Assembly: GCF_014655715.1 (NCBI RefSeq)
Contig: NZ_BNBM01000012.1
Span: 233,847 to 297,846, forward strand
Source: Streptomyces lanatus
GTDB lineage: Bacteria > Actinomycetota > Actinomycetes > Streptomycetales > Streptomycetaceae
Length of the DNA: 64,000 nt
Direction of reading: 5' to 3'
The notes beneath the pieces are model-generated. The model was given only the letters and a program-made list of their open reading frames with translations, had not been told where the DNA came from and did no database searches. Positions 9,035 through 18,633 of the stretch are shown in pieces; positions within the stretch are counted from its first letter, which is position 1, and the number at the start of each line of letters is the position of its first letter. The translations under genes and the position numbers were made by a program.

Positions 9035-11028
9035 TGCCGGAGCCGCACAGCCCCTCCCTGGGCGACGCCACCCGCGGCCGCATCCTCTTCGGCGGCGACT
9101 ACAACCCCGAGCAGTGGCCCGAGGAGACCTGGCACGACGACGTCCGGCTGATGAGGGACGCCGGGGTCAACTCCGTCACCCTCGGCGTCTTCTCCTGGGC
9201 CCGGCTCGAACCGCAGCCGGGGGTGCGGGAGTTCGGCTGGCTGGACCGGCTCATGGACCTCATGCACGGCAACGGCATCGGGGTCGTCCTCGCCACGCCC
9301 ACCTCCTCACCGCCGCCCTGGATGGGCCGCCTGCACCCCGAGACGCTGCCCCGCGACGAGGACGGCCGTACCGAATGGTGGGGCTCCCGCCAGCACTTCT
9401 CCCACTCCAGCGCGGTCTACCGCCGCTACGCCGCCGCCATCACCGAGGACCTCGCCGTCCGCTACTCGGGCCACCCCGCCCTGCGGATGTGGCACATCAA
9501 CAACGAGTACTGCACCTACGACTGGGGCGACGAGGCCGAGGACGCCTTCCGCGGCTGGCTCCAGGCGAAGTACGGCACGCTCGACGCCCTCAACGAGGCC
9601 TGGGGCACCGCCTTCTGGAGCCAGGGCTACGGCGACTGGTACGAGGTCCTGCCGCCGCGCCGGGCGCACTACATGAAGAACCCGGCCCAGGTTCTCGACT
9701 TCAAGCGGTTCACCTCCGACGCGCTGCTGGAGTGCTATCTCGCCGAGCGGGACATCGTCGCCCGGCACAGCCCGCACATCCCGGTGACCACCAACTTCAT
9801 GGCGGTGTGGCAGGGGCTGGACGCCTGGCAGTGGGCCGCGCAGGAGGACGTCGTCTCGATCGACGTCTATCCGGATCCACGGGATCCGTTCGGCGCGCAG
9901 TACGGGGCGCTGGTCCATGACATGACCCGTTCGCAGGCGCACGGCGGCCCCTGGATGGTCATGGAGCAGGCCGCAGGGCCGGTCAACTGGCGGGGTGTGA
10001 ACCACCCCAAGCCCGCCGGGCTCAACCGGTTGTGGTCCTTGCAGGCCGTGGCCCGGGGCGCCGACGCCGTCTGCTACTTCCAGTGGCGGCAGTCGAGGCA
10101 GGGCTCGGAGAAGTTCCACTCCGGGATGGTCGGCCACGCGGGGGAGCACGGCCGCACCTTCCAGGAGGCCAAGCGCCTCGGCGCCGAACTCGCCCTGCTC
10201 GGCGACAAGGTGGCGGACACCCGGGTCGAGGCCCCCGAGATCGCCGTACTCCTCGACTGGAACGCCTGGTGGGCGAGCGCGCAGGACGGACGGCTGTCCT
10301 CCGAGGCCGACTGCCCCGAGATCGTCCGCGCCTGGCACCGCGCCCTGTGGGAGGCGCACACCGTCGCCGACTTCGCGCATCCCGAGCACGACCTGTCCGC
10401 CTACAAACTGGTCGTCGTCCCGCACCTCTACCTCATGACGGACGCGGCGATCGACAACCTCCTCGCCTACGTCCACCAGGGCGGCACCCTCGTCGCCGGC
10501 TTCCAGACCGGCATCGCCGACGAGGACGACCGGGTGCGGGAAGGCGGCATGGACCGGCGGCTGCGCGAACTGTTCGGCATCCGCACGCTGCACGAGTGGT
10601 GGCCGCTGGACGCCGGCGAGACGGTCGACGCCGAGGGATTCCACGGCACCCTGTGGTCCGAGGAGATCGAGGCCGCCGACGACGTCGACGCCGTCACCCC
10701 GTACAAGGGCGGCGAGCTGGACGGGCTGCCGGCCGTGCTGCGCAAGGGCCGCGCCTGGTACGTCTCCACGCTCCCCGAGCCGCACGCCCTGCGCACGCTG
10801 CTCGCCGACATCGCCGCCGGGGCGGGCGTACGACCGACCCTCGCCGGGCTTCCGGCGGGCGTGGAGGCCGTACGGCGCGGCGGGCTGCTGTTCCTGCTCC
10901 ACCACGGGCGCGACCGGGTCACCGTGCCGGTGCCCGGCCGCCACCGTGACCTGCTGACCGGCGCCGAGGTCATCGACACGGTCGAGCTCGGCCGGTACGG
11001 GGTCGCCGTCCTGGAGGTCGCCGCATGA
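9034..11028 (+). CDS. GH42 beta-galactosidase
   Basis: Glycoside hydrolase family 42 beta-galactosidase, 664 residues, no signal peptide, probably cytoplasmic. The acid/base Glu is in WHINNEY (residue 158) and the nucleophile Glu in WMVMEQAAGPVNW (residue 311). Then come the trimerisation domain typical of the family (LDWNAWW ... VVVPHLYLMTD) and a small C-terminal beta domain. Start ATG shares a base with the GH74 stop; its own stop overlaps the GH95 start (ATGA). Expected to remove side-chain galactose from imported xyloglucan oligosaccharides after fucose has gone. Confidence 0.93.
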   Translation: MPEPHSPSLGDATRGRILFGGDYNPEQWPEETWHDDVRLMRDAGVNSVTLGVFSWARLEPQPGVREFGWLDRLMDLMHGNGIGVVLATPTSSPPPWMGRLHPETLPRDEDGRTEWWGSRQHFSHSSAVYRRYAAAITEDLAVRYSGHPALRMWHINNEYCTYDWGDEAEDAFRGWLQAKYGTLDALNEAWGTAFWSQGYGDWYEVLPPRRAHYMKNPAQVLDFKRFTSDALLECYLAERDIVARHSPHIPVTTNFMAVWQGLDAWQWAAQEDVVSIDVYPDPRDPFGAQYGALVHDMTRSQAHGGPWMVMEQAAGPVNWRGVNHPKPAGLNRLWSLQAVARGADAVCYFQWRQSRQGSEKFHSGMVGHAGEHGRTFQEAKRLGAELALLGDKVADTRVEAPEIAVLLDWNAWWASAQDGRLSSEADCPEIVRAWHRALWEAHTVADFAHPEHDLSAYKLVVVPHLYLMTDAAIDNLLAYVHQGGTLVAGFQTGIADEDDRVREGGMDRRLRELFGIRTLHEWWPLDAGETVDAEGFHGTLWSEEIEAADDVDAVTPYKGGELDGLPAVLRKGRAWYVSTLPEPHALRTLLADIAAGAGVRPTLAGLPAGVEAVRRGGLLFLLHHGRDRVTVPVPGRHRDLLTGAEVIDTVELGRYGVAVLEVAA

Positions 11029-13232
11029 GCGGACCCGTGCACGGCACCTGGGAGGCCGCCCCGGCCGCCCGCTGGGAGGACGCCTTCCTGAGCGGCAACG
11101 GCCGGCACGGCATCATGATGTTCGGCGATCCGAACACCGACCGGATCATCGTCAACCATCACACCCTGGTCCGTCCGAATGGCGCCGAGCACGCCCGGCC
11201 GCCCGCCCTCGCGACCGAACTCGCCTCACTCCAAGACCGGTTGCTGGCCGGGGATGTCACCGCCGCCGAGAGCTTCACCGACGGGCGCGGGCTTCAGTGG
11301 GTGCAGCCGTTCCATCCCGCCTTCGAGATTCGGCTACGAGGTCCCGGCACGGGCGAAGACGACTACCGTCGCCAAGTCGACTTCACCACCGGCGTCATCA
11401 CCGCCCGACGCGGCGACCGGCTCAGCGAGTCCTTCGTCTCCCGCGCCGACGACGTCATCGTCCACCGCGTCACCGGGCCCGGCCTCACCACCGAGGTGAC
11501 CCTGGACCACCAACTGCCAGGCGCGCCTTACGACTTGGCGGTCGGCGAAGGAGCCCTCCGCACCCCCGAGGGCGCCCTCCTCACCCTCCGCGTCCGCTAC
11601 CCGGGCAGTGACCGCGCCTACACGGGCGTCACCCTCGCCCTCGTCGCCGGCGGCCGCACCCACACCTCCCTCCCCGGCATCCGCATCGAGGGCGCCCACA
11701 CCCTGCTGCTCCTCACCCGCGTCCGCCGCCACACGGGGGAACTGGACGTCCTGGCGGAGGCGGAAGCCCTGCGCGCCCTGCTCCCCGAGAGCCCCGAGGA
11801 CCCGTACGACCACCTCCTCACCCGCCACACCACCCTCCACCGCCCCGCCTACCTCCGCGCCACCCTCGACCTCGCCGCCGCCCCCGACGAACGAGCCCTG
11901 CCCGGCTCGGAGTTGATCCGTCGCCCCAAGAGTCCCGCCCTCCTGGAGCGCCTCTTCGCCGCCGGCCGCTACCACCTGCTCTCCGCCTCCGGCATGCTGC
12001 CGCCCCGTCTGACCGGCCTGTGGACCGGCGACTGGAACACCGCCTGGTCCGGTGCCTTCACCACCGACGCCAACCTCAACCTCCAGACCGCCTCCGCCGC
12101 GGCGGCGGCGCTTCCGGAGGTGACCGAGGCCCACGCCGCCCTCGTCCAGGGCCAGTTGGGCCACTGGCGGGACAACGCCCGGGCGATCTTCGGCACCCGC
12201 GGCGTCGTGGCCCCCGCCCACACCGACGGCGAGTCCGGGCACATCTACCACTTCAGCCGCGAGTACCCCCTGCACCTGTGGACGGCCGGCGCCGACTGGC
12301 TGCTCAAGCCCCTCGTCGACCACGACGAGACCCGGGGCGCACACGATCCGCGCACCGCCGCCGCACTCGCCGAAGTGGCCACCTTCTACGAGGACTTCCT
12401 CACCCGCACCGACGACGACGGCCATCTCGTCATCGTCCCCTCCTACTCGCCCGAGAACCGTCCCGCCAACGCGAGCTGGGGGACCGTCAACGCGGCCATG
12501 GACCTCTCGGCCGCCCGGCACGCGCTGCTCACGGCCGCCGAGTACCACCCGGAGAGCGCCGACCGCTGGCGCGCTCTCGCCGACCGCCTCCCCCCACACC
12601 GCGTCAACGGCGACGGCGCCCTCGCCGAATGGGCCCGGCCCGGCCTGGCCGACACCTACGACCACCGCCACCTCAGCCACCTCTACGGCGTCTGGCCGCT
12701 CGACGAGATCACCCCGTACGACACTCCCGACCTCGCGGCGGCCGCCCACCGCGCCCTCGAACTGCGCGGCGCCGAGAACGACTCCGCGCACGGCCATCTC
12801 CACCACGCCCTGATCGCGGCCCGTCTCAGGGACGCCGAGCGCGTCGCCCACGCCCTCGACCAGGTCCTCGGCGGTGACTTCTTCCACGCCTCCCTGATGA
12901 GCGCCCACTACCCGAAGCGCGACGTCTACAACGCGGACGCCGCGCACACCCTGCCCGCCGTACTGATCGAGATGCTCGTGCAGTCGACCCCGGACCGCCT
13001 GGTCCTGCTCCCCGCGCTGCCGCCCGGCCTCCCGCAGGGCCGCCTGCGCGGGATCCGCACCCGGTTCGGCGCGGAGCTCGACCTGACCTGGACGCGCGAC
13101 GGAGCGACGGCCGTCCTCAAGCCCTCCCGCACCGTCCGCATCGAACTCCGGACTTCCCCCGGCGCCGCCGACGCGCAACCGCTCGACCTCGTCGCCGGAG
13201 AAGACCATGTCCTCACCCTCGGGGCGTGGTAA
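11025..13232 (+). CDS. GH95 alpha-L-fucosidase
   Basis: Glycoside hydrolase family 95, 735 residues. N-terminal beta-sandwich (WEDAFLSGNGRHGIMMFG, typical of the family), a linker, then an (alpha/alpha)6 barrel with LTGLWTGDWNTAWSGAFTTD and HLSHLYGVWPLDEI, and a C-terminal beta domain. No signal peptide. GH95 enzymes release terminal alpha-1,2-fucose, which caps galactose in many plant xyloglucans, so this fits directly before GH42 in the pathway. Starts within the previous gene's stop (ATGA), so part of the same operon. Confidence 0.92.
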   Translation: MSGPVHGTWEAAPAARWEDAFLSGNGRHGIMMFGDPNTDRIIVNHHTLVRPNGAEHARPPALATELASLQDRLLAGDVTAAESFTDGRGLQWVQPFHPAFEIRLRGPGTGEDDYRRQVDFTTGVITARRGDRLSESFVSRADDVIVHRVTGPGLTTEVTLDHQLPGAPYDLAVGEGALRTPEGALLTLRVRYPGSDRAYTGVTLALVAGGRTHTSLPGIRIEGAHTLLLLTRVRRHTGELDVLAEAEALRALLPESPEDPYDHLLTRHTTLHRPAYLRATLDLAAAPDERALPGSELIRRPKSPALLERLFAAGRYHLLSASGMLPPRLTGLWTGDWNTAWSGAFTTDANLNLQTASAAAAALPEVTEAHAALVQGQLGHWRDNARAIFGTRGVVAPAHTDGESGHIYHFSREYPLHLWTAGADWLLKPLVDHDETRGAHDPRTAAALAEVATFYEDFLTRTDDDGHLVIVPSYSPENRPANASWGTVNAAMDLSAARHALLTAAEYHPESADRWRALADRLPPHRVNGDGALAEWARPGLADTYDHRHLSHLYGVWPLDEITPYDTPDLAAAAHRALELRGAENDSAHGHLHHALIAARLRDAERVAHALDQVLGGDFFHASLMSAHYPKRDVYNADAAHTLPAVLIEMLVQSTPDRLVLLPALPPGLPQGRLRGIRTRFGAELDLTWTRDGATAVLKPSRTVRIELRTSPGAADAQPLDLVAGEDHVLTLGAW

Positions 13233-13281
13233 CCCCCGCAAGTCCCCCCACCTCCCCCCCCCACCCATGGAAAGGGACACC

Positions 13282-13995
13282 ATGGCAAAGACCGCAATAC
13301 GCAAGATCACCATGGCCGTGCTGGCCCCGGCGATGGCCCTCGGCGCCACCGTCGGCCTCGCCTCCGCCCCCGCCTCGGCCGCGGTCTGGAACTCCTGCGA
13401 CCAGTGGGGCAACACCGGCCTGAACGGCTACACGCTCTACAACAACATCTGGGGCTCCGGCGCCGGCAGCCAGTGCATATGGGCCAACTCCGGCACCAAC
13501 TGGGGAGTCTGGGCCAACCACCCCAACACCGGCGGCATCAAGTCCTACCCCAACTCCAAGAAGGTGATCAACAAGACGATCGCCTCTCTCGGCTCGCTGA
13601 CCAGCAACTACAACGTCACCGTCCCGTCGTCCGGCGCGTACAACACGTCGTACGACATCTGGGACACCGACTACGACCACGAGATCATGCTCTGGGTCAA
13701 CTACAACGGAGCCGTCGGCCCGATCGGCACCTCGCAGGGCACCGTCAGCCTCGGCGGCCACACCTGGAACGTCTACCGGGGCAGCAACGGCGCCAACAAC
13801 GTGTACTCGTTCCTGCGGACCTCCGATTCCAGCTCCGGCAGCGTGGACATGAAGCCGATCCTCAACTGGATCGCGTCCAAGGGCTGGATGTCGACCAGCG
13901 AGACCATCGGTGACGTCCAGTTCGGCTACGAGATCACCTCGTCGTCCGGCGGCCTTGACTTCAACACCAACAACCTGACGGTCAGCAGCAGCTGA
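13282..13995 (+). CDS. GH12 endoglucanase/xyloglucanase, secreted (copy 1)
   Basis: Family 12 glycoside hydrolase, 237 residues. Signal peptide about residues 1-34 ending APASAA. Catalytic Glu pair: Glu134 in DHEIMLWV and Glu217 in FGYEITSS. A compact jelly-roll enzyme without a binding module. The ATG at 13282 sits behind AAAGGGA; an upstream in-frame ATG (13207) overlaps the end of the GH95 gene and would bury the signal peptide. It is 50 bases after GH95 across a long C-run and is probably the last gene of the rightward operon. Family members cut beta-1,4-glucan, and some prefer xyloglucan. Confidence 0.92.
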   Translation: MAKTAIRKITMAVLAPAMALGATVGLASAPASAAVWNSCDQWGNTGLNGYTLYNNIWGSGAGSQCIWANSGTNWGVWANHPNTGGIKSYPNSKKVINKTIASLGSLTSNYNVTVPSSGAYNTSYDIWDTDYDHEIMLWVNYNGAVGPIGTSQGTVSLGGHTWNVYRGSNGANNVYSFLRTSDSSSGSVDMKPILNWIASKGWMSTSETIGDVQFGYEITSSSGGLDFNTNNLTVSSS

Positions 13996-14021
13996 CGTCG
14001 CTTTGGGCCGAGGCCGTCCCC

Positions 14022-15209
14022 TCAGCCGGGGTCGACCTCGGCCCGCAGCGCGTTGTAGTCCGCGAACGCCGACTCGACCTCGGCGTGGGTCAGGCCGTAG
14101 CGGGCCAGGTCGTAGCGGTGCGGTCGGGTGCCCTTCGGGCGGGCGACGGCACCGGCGAGCCGGGCGGCCTCGGCGTCGGTCCAGCGGGCGCCGACGGCGT
14201 CGTAGAGCCGGGGCGCGCCCTTGGCGGGATCGTCGGCGAGCAAGGAGTACGGGGCGTCGACCACCGCCTCACCGGGGATGGCCGCACGGGCGGCGAGTCC
14301 GCGCCGCATGGCCCGGCTCAGCAGACCGAACCAGGTCGCCCCGATGCCGTGCAGGTCGAGGGGCCGAGTACTGACGGACATGCCGTGCTCGATCAGGCTG
14401 CAGAACGACGCCACTGCCGTGATCGGGTCGCGGTGGCACCACACGAGCGTGGCGTCCGGGAACACGGTGTGCAGGGCGTCCAGATTGCCCAGGTGCAGCG
14501 GTGACTTGAGAATCCAGCGGCGCCGCGGACGGCCGTACTGGAGCACCTGGAAGACCTGCTTCAGATACCGGTAGTCATCGACGAAGTCCCGCTCGCGGTA
14601 CCACGTCTCGTACTCGGGGATCCTGGCCTGCGACAGCGGCATCAGCGCGTGCGGCAGGGCGAAGGTGCACTCCTCCGGGCCCTCGGCGGCCATCGCGTGG
14701 ATGTCGCGGAAGCGGGGCGTGAAGAGGTTGGTGCCCTGGACCATACGGCGGCCTGCGGTGACGGCCTTGCGGCGGTCGCGGGGCGTGGGCTCCAGGCCGG
14801 GCGTGAGCAGCTCCCACAGCAGCGGGCCGCGGTGTTGCTCCGCCAGCGACAGCACGGCGTGCGTCACCGTCGTCGCGGTGCGCGGCAGGCCCACCACGAA
14901 CACGGGCCGCTCGATGGGCTCCCGCTCGATCTCCGGGTGCTCGGCGATCAGCCCCCGCACCCGGGCCCGGTTGGCGAGATGCCGCCGCACGAAGACCTGC
15001 GCGGACTGCCAGCCGACCGGCGTGAGGTTCCCGGCCTCGGCCCACCACCCCAGCAGCGCGCGGAAGTCGTCCACGAACTGCCGGTCCCCGTCCGCCACTC
15101 CCGTCTCCCCGACGATCCGGTCGAAGACCCGCCCGGGGTTGCGCCGCGATCCGAAGGCCGGCCGCAGCAGCTGGTTGGCGAGGGTGAGGGCGAGAGGAGA
15201 TGTGGACAC
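14022..15209 (-). CDS. Sulfotransferase family protein
   Basis: PAPS-dependent sulfotransferase-fold protein, 395 residues. The 5'-phosphosulfate loop is VVGLPRTATTV (about residues 105-115) and the 3'-phosphate-binding strand is LVWCHRDPITAVAS. Leftward, 88 bases behind the GH31 gene, and may be read with it. Acceptor unknown. A link to xyloglucan breakdown is not obvious: it could modify a carbohydrate or be a passenger. Convergent with GH12 copy 1 across only 26 bases. Confidence 0.82.
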   Translation of the reverse strand: MSTSPLALTLANQLLRPAFGSRRNPGRVFDRIVGETGVADGDRQFVDDFRALLGWWAEAGNLTPVGWQSAQVFVRRHLANRARVRGLIAEHPEIEREPIERPVFVVGLPRTATTVTHAVLSLAEQHRGPLLWELLTPGLEPTPRDRRKAVTAGRRMVQGTNLFTPRFRDIHAMAAEGPEECTFALPHALMPLSQARIPEYETWYRERDFVDDYRYLKQVFQVLQYGRPRRRWILKSPLHLGNLDALHTVFPDATLVWCHRDPITAVASFCSLIEHGMSVSTRPLDLHGIGATWFGLLSRAMRRGLAARAAIPGEAVVDAPYSLLADDPAKGAPRLYDAVGARWTDAEAARLAGAVARPKGTRPHRYDLARYGLTHAEVESAFADYNALRAEVDPG

Positions 15210-15297
15210 GACAGAACCCTATCGAAATCGCTTCAGACACAGGGGAGTTGGGGCGACCGGAAGACCTCCACCCCCCGGCCGCCCCTCCCCGACACGG

Positions 15298-17340
15298 CTA
15301 CTCCGCTACAGGCAGCCGCGCCCCGTCCCGCAGAAACAGCGGGATGCGGTCCAGCGGGGCGTCGACCGTCACGGTCGTACCGCCCTCGTACGTCTCACCC
15401 GTCCACGCGTCCGTCCAGCCCGCGCCCGCCGGAAGGTACGTCGTCCGGGCCGTCGCGCCCGCCGTCAGCACCGGCACGACCAGCAGATCGCGGCCGAAGA
15501 GATAGGCGTCGTCGACCGACCAGGCCGTCTGGTCGTCGGGGAACTCCAGGAACAGCGGCCGCATCACCGGGAGCCCGTCCTCGTGCGCCTCGCGCATGAC
15601 CTGGAGCACATACGGCTTCAGGCGCTCACGCAGCCGCAGATACTTCTCCAGGATCGCGCCGGCCTCCTCGCCGTACGACCACACCTCGTTGGGGCCGCCG
15701 GTCATGTCCGGGCCGAGCGGCATGCCCGGGTCGCGGAAGCCGTGCAGGCGCATCAGCGGGGACAGCGCGCCGAACTGGAACCAGCGGACCATGACCTCGC
15801 GATAGGCCGGGTCGTCCGGGTCGCCGCCGTGGAAGCCGCCGATGTCGGTGTTCCACCAGGGGATGCCGGAGAGCGCGGTGTTGAGGCCGGCCGCGATCTG
15901 GCGGCGCAGGGTCGGGAAGTCGGTGCCGATGTCGCCGGACCACAGGGCGGCGCCGTAGCGCTGGCTGCCCGCCCAGGCCGAGCGGTTGAGTGTCACGATC
16001 TCGGTCTCGCCGGAGGCGTGCAGGCCCTCGTAGAAGGTGCGGGAGTTCTCGGCCGGGTAGCTGTTGCCGACCTCCAGGCCGGGGCCCGTCCAGTAGCGCA
16101 GGTTCTCCTGGAAGCCCGGCTTCAGCTCCGGCTCGCAGGCGTCCAGCCAGAAGGCGGTGATGCCGTACGGGTCGAGGTAGTTCTGCTTGATCCTCGACCA
16201 GAGGAAGTCACGGGCGTCCGGGTTGGTGGCGTCGTAGAAGGCCACCTGGACCGTCGACGCCACCTCCTTGTCCGGCCAGTCGGCATGCGCCATCGGGCCG
16301 TACTGGGTGCCGATGAAATGGCCGCGCTGCTCCATCAGGGAGTGGTTCTCGCTCAGCGGGGACACCGACGGCCATACGCTCACCACCAGCTTGATGCCCA
16401 GCTCCTCCAGCTCGCGCACCATCGCCGCCGGGTCCGGCCACTCGGCCGGGTCGAACTTCCAGTCGCCGAGGTGCGTCCAGTGGAAGAAGTCGCAGACGAT
16501 GGCGGAGACGGGCAGGCCCCGGCGCTTGTACTCCCGGGCCACGGCGAGGAGTTCGTCCTGGGTGCGATAGCGCAGCTTGCACTGCCAGAAGCCCGCCGCC
16601 CACTCGGGCAGCATCGGCGTACGGCCCGTCACCGCGCTGTAGCGGCGCTGGCCGTCGGCCGGGGTGCCCGCGGTGATCCAGTAGTCGAGCTGGCGGGCCG
16701 AGTCGGCGACCCAGCGCGTGCCGTTGTGCGCCAGCTCCACGCGGCCGATCGCCGGATTGTTCCACAGCAGGGTGTAGCCGCGGCTGGAGGCGAGGACCGG
16801 GATGCCGACCTCGGCATTGCGCTGGACCAGGTCCAGGACCAGGCCCTTCTGGTCGAACCGGCCGTGCTGGTGCTGGCCGAGGCCGTACAGCTTCTCGTCG
16901 TCGTAGGCGGCGAAGCGCTGCTCCAGGCGGTGGTGGCCGTTGCCGACGGCGGTGTAGAGGCGCGGGCCCGGCCACCAGAAGTGGGCGCGGGCCTCGGCGA
17001 GGAGCTCGGCGGAGTCCTCGGTGCGCAGGAAGCGGATCAGGCCCTCGGCGCTGACATGGACGGTCAGGGCGCCCACGGTCAGCTGCGCTTCACCGTCGCC
17101 GATCTTGACCGTGCTCTCCGTGGCCGGAGGTTCGTCGAGAAGGGCACCCGGCAGCCCTTCGAGGACCGGTCCGCCGAGCCGGGCGCGCACCCGGACCGCG
17201 TCCGGACCCCAGGGCTCGACGCGGACGGTCTCCTGGCGGCCGCTCCACTCCAGGGCGCCGTCCCGCTCACGGAACGTGCCGACAGTGGGGGAGGACTGCT
17301 CCAGGCTCACCTGGGGCTGGGCTTCAGCAGGCTGATTCAC
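15298..17340 (-). CDS. GH31 alpha-xylosidase (YicI-like)
   Basis: Glycoside hydrolase family 31, 680 residues, no signal peptide. Nucleophile Asp400 lies in FWLDACEPE and acid/base Asp470 in ALWSGDIG. The layout (N-terminal beta-sandwich, barrel from about 245, two C-terminal beta domains) and motifs such as CDFFHWTHLGDWKFDP match the YicI-type alpha-xylosidases. It would remove the alpha-1,6-xylose from the non-reducing end of xyloglucan oligosaccharides, alternating with GH3. It lies 69 bases behind the repressor gene, so the operator at 18435 may govern both. Confidence 0.92.
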   Translation of the reverse strand: MNQPAEAQPQVSLEQSSPTVGTFRERDGALEWSGRQETVRVEPWGPDAVRVRARLGGPVLEGLPGALLDEPPATESTVKIGDGEAQLTVGALTVHVSAEGLIRFLRTEDSAELLAEARAHFWWPGPRLYTAVGNGHHRLEQRFAAYDDEKLYGLGQHQHGRFDQKGLVLDLVQRNAEVGIPVLASSRGYTLLWNNPAIGRVELAHNGTRWVADSARQLDYWITAGTPADGQRRYSAVTGRTPMLPEWAAGFWQCKLRYRTQDELLAVAREYKRRGLPVSAIVCDFFHWTHLGDWKFDPAEWPDPAAMVRELEELGIKLVVSVWPSVSPLSENHSLMEQRGHFIGTQYGPMAHADWPDKEVASTVQVAFYDATNPDARDFLWSRIKQNYLDPYGITAFWLDACEPELKPGFQENLRYWTGPGLEVGNSYPAENSRTFYEGLHASGETEIVTLNRSAWAGSQRYGAALWSGDIGTDFPTLRRQIAAGLNTALSGIPWWNTDIGGFHGGDPDDPAYREVMVRWFQFGALSPLMRLHGFRDPGMPLGPDMTGGPNEVWSYGEEAGAILEKYLRLRERLKPYVLQVMREAHEDGLPVMRPLFLEFPDDQTAWSVDDAYLFGRDLLVVPVLTAGATARTTYLPAGAGWTDAWTGETYEGGTTVTVDAPLDRIPLFLRDGARLPVAE

Positions 17341-17409
17341 GTGGCGTGCTCCTGGAGGAGTTCGGGCAAGGGGGTGCCCCGGCGGGGCGACACGTGGGGG
17401 AGGGACGCG

Positions 17410-18417
17410 TCAGGACGAGGCCGGGCCCGTGCTCGCCCGGACCGTCAACTCAGGGGCGATCAGGACGACTTCGTCGCTGCCACGGCCGTCCAGCTTGGCG
17501 ACGAGCTGCTCCACGGCATGCCGGCCCATCTCCTGCGCGGGGATGGAGACCGACGTCAGCCGCACCGAGGCCTGGGTGGCGACCTGGTCGGGGCAGATGG
17601 CGAGCACCGACACGTCCTCGGGCACGGCACGGCCCTGCTGGCGCAGCAGGGCGAGCAGGGGCTCCACCGCCGACTCGTTCTGCACGACGAACCCCGTGGT
17701 GCCCGGGCGTTCGTCGAGGATGCGGGCGAGAGTGACGGCCATCGCGTCGTACCCGCCCTCGCACGGCCGGTGCAGCAGCCGGATCCCCAACTCCTGGGAA
17801 CGCAGCCGGAGTCCGTCGAGCGTGCGCTCCGCGAACCCGGTGTGCCGCTCATAGACGGCGGGGGCCTCTCCTATGACAGCGATGTCGCGGTGCCCCAGCG
17901 TCGCCAGATGCTCCACACACAGCGCCCCGGTCGCCTTGAAGTCGAGGTCGACACAGGTCAGCCCGGCGGTCTCGGCGGGCAGCCCGATCAGCACGGACGG
18001 CTGCTGGGAGTCGCGCAGCAGCGGCAGCCGCTCGTCGTCCAGCTCGACGTCCATCAGGATCATCGCGTCGGCCAGCCCGCTGCCGGTGACGCGCCGGACG
18101 GCGTCCGGCCCCTCCTCACCCGTCAGCAGCAGCACGTCGTATCCGTGGGTCCGGGCCGTGGTGGCCACCGCGATGGCTATCTCCATCATCACCGGCACAT
18201 ACATGTCGGTGCGAAGCGGGATCATCAGCGCGATGATGTTCGACCTGCTGCTGGCCAGGGCGCGCGCGCCCGCGTTCGGGTGGTAGCCGAGCTCGCGGAT
18301 GCTCTGCTCGACCCGCTGCCGGGTGGTGGTGGAGATCGACCGCTTGCCGCTGAGGACATAGCTCACCGTGCTCGCCGAGACTCCGGCGTGCTGGGCGACC
18401 TCGGCAAGGGTGACCAT
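17410..18417 (-). CDS. LacI-family transcriptional repressor of the xyloglucan locus
   Basis: LacI/GalR regulator, 335 residues. The helix-turn-helix (TLAEVAQHAGVSASTVSYVL, residues 3-22) and hinge helix (NAGARALASSRS) are followed by a periplasmic-binding-protein-like sugar domain. The operator TGAAGCGCTTCG lies 18 bases upstream of its own start, which suggests autorepression. Exact copies of CGAAGCGCTTCG lie in front of the GH3, binding-protein and GH12 genes. The inducer is probably an imported xyloglucan fragment or its product (inference). Confidence 0.9.
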   Translation of the reverse strand: MVTLAEVAQHAGVSASTVSYVLSGKRSISTTTRQRVEQSIRELGYHPNAGARALASSRSNIIALMIPLRTDMYVPVMMEIAIAVATTARTHGYDVLLLTGEEGPDAVRRVTGSGLADAMILMDVELDDERLPLLRDSQQPSVLIGLPAETAGLTCVDLDFKATGALCVEHLATLGHRDIAVIGEAPAVYERHTGFAERTLDGLRLRSQELGIRLLHRPCEGGYDAMAVTLARILDERPGTTGFVVQNESAVEPLLALLRQQGRAVPEDVSVLAICPDQVATQASVRLTSVSIPAQEMGRHAVEQLVAKLDGRGSDEVVLIAPELTVRASTGPASS

Positions 18418-18434
18418 CCGCTCTCCAAGCTATG

Positions 18435-18446
18435 TGAAGCGCTTCG
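18435..18446. promoter_or_regulatory. LacI-family operator, copy 3 (autoregulatory)
   Basis: TGAAGCGCTTCG, one mismatch to the palindrome CGAAGCGCTTCG, immediately upstream of the repressor gene. Together with copy 4, 80 bases away, it could permit looping across the divergent promoters. Confidence 0.72.
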
Positions 18447-18525
18447 ACAATGCGCGGTGCGAACATGGGCGGGTGTGAGGGTGGTTCGACACTAACTCTG
18501 GCGCGCGTGGGTGTCCATAGGTTAT

Positions 18526-18537
18526 CGAAGCGCTTCG
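18526..18537. promoter_or_regulatory. LacI-family operator, copy 4
   Basis: Perfect CGAAGCGCTTCG palindrome 97 bases upstream of the second GH12 gene, on the other side of the divergent interval from the repressor gene. Confidence 0.8.
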
Positions 18538-18633
18538 ACAGTTTTTCTCACGCGACGGTGGGAGCGGCAACCTCCGCCGGGCCGGCGGCGACTGAAGGCC
18601 GTGAACGATCCGCCCCCGGAAGGACCGTCCCCC

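Noticed and set aside
15222..15236. TCGAAATCGCTTCAG upstream of the sulfotransferase as a fifth operator
   Set aside because: Only one half resembles CGAAGCGCTTCG and the spacing is changed; too weak to call.
14665..18495. 1276-codon plus-strand frame across GH31 and the repressor
   Set aside because: A GC-driven antisense frame over two clearly conserved minus-strand genes; its translation is low-complexity Arg/Ala/Gly.
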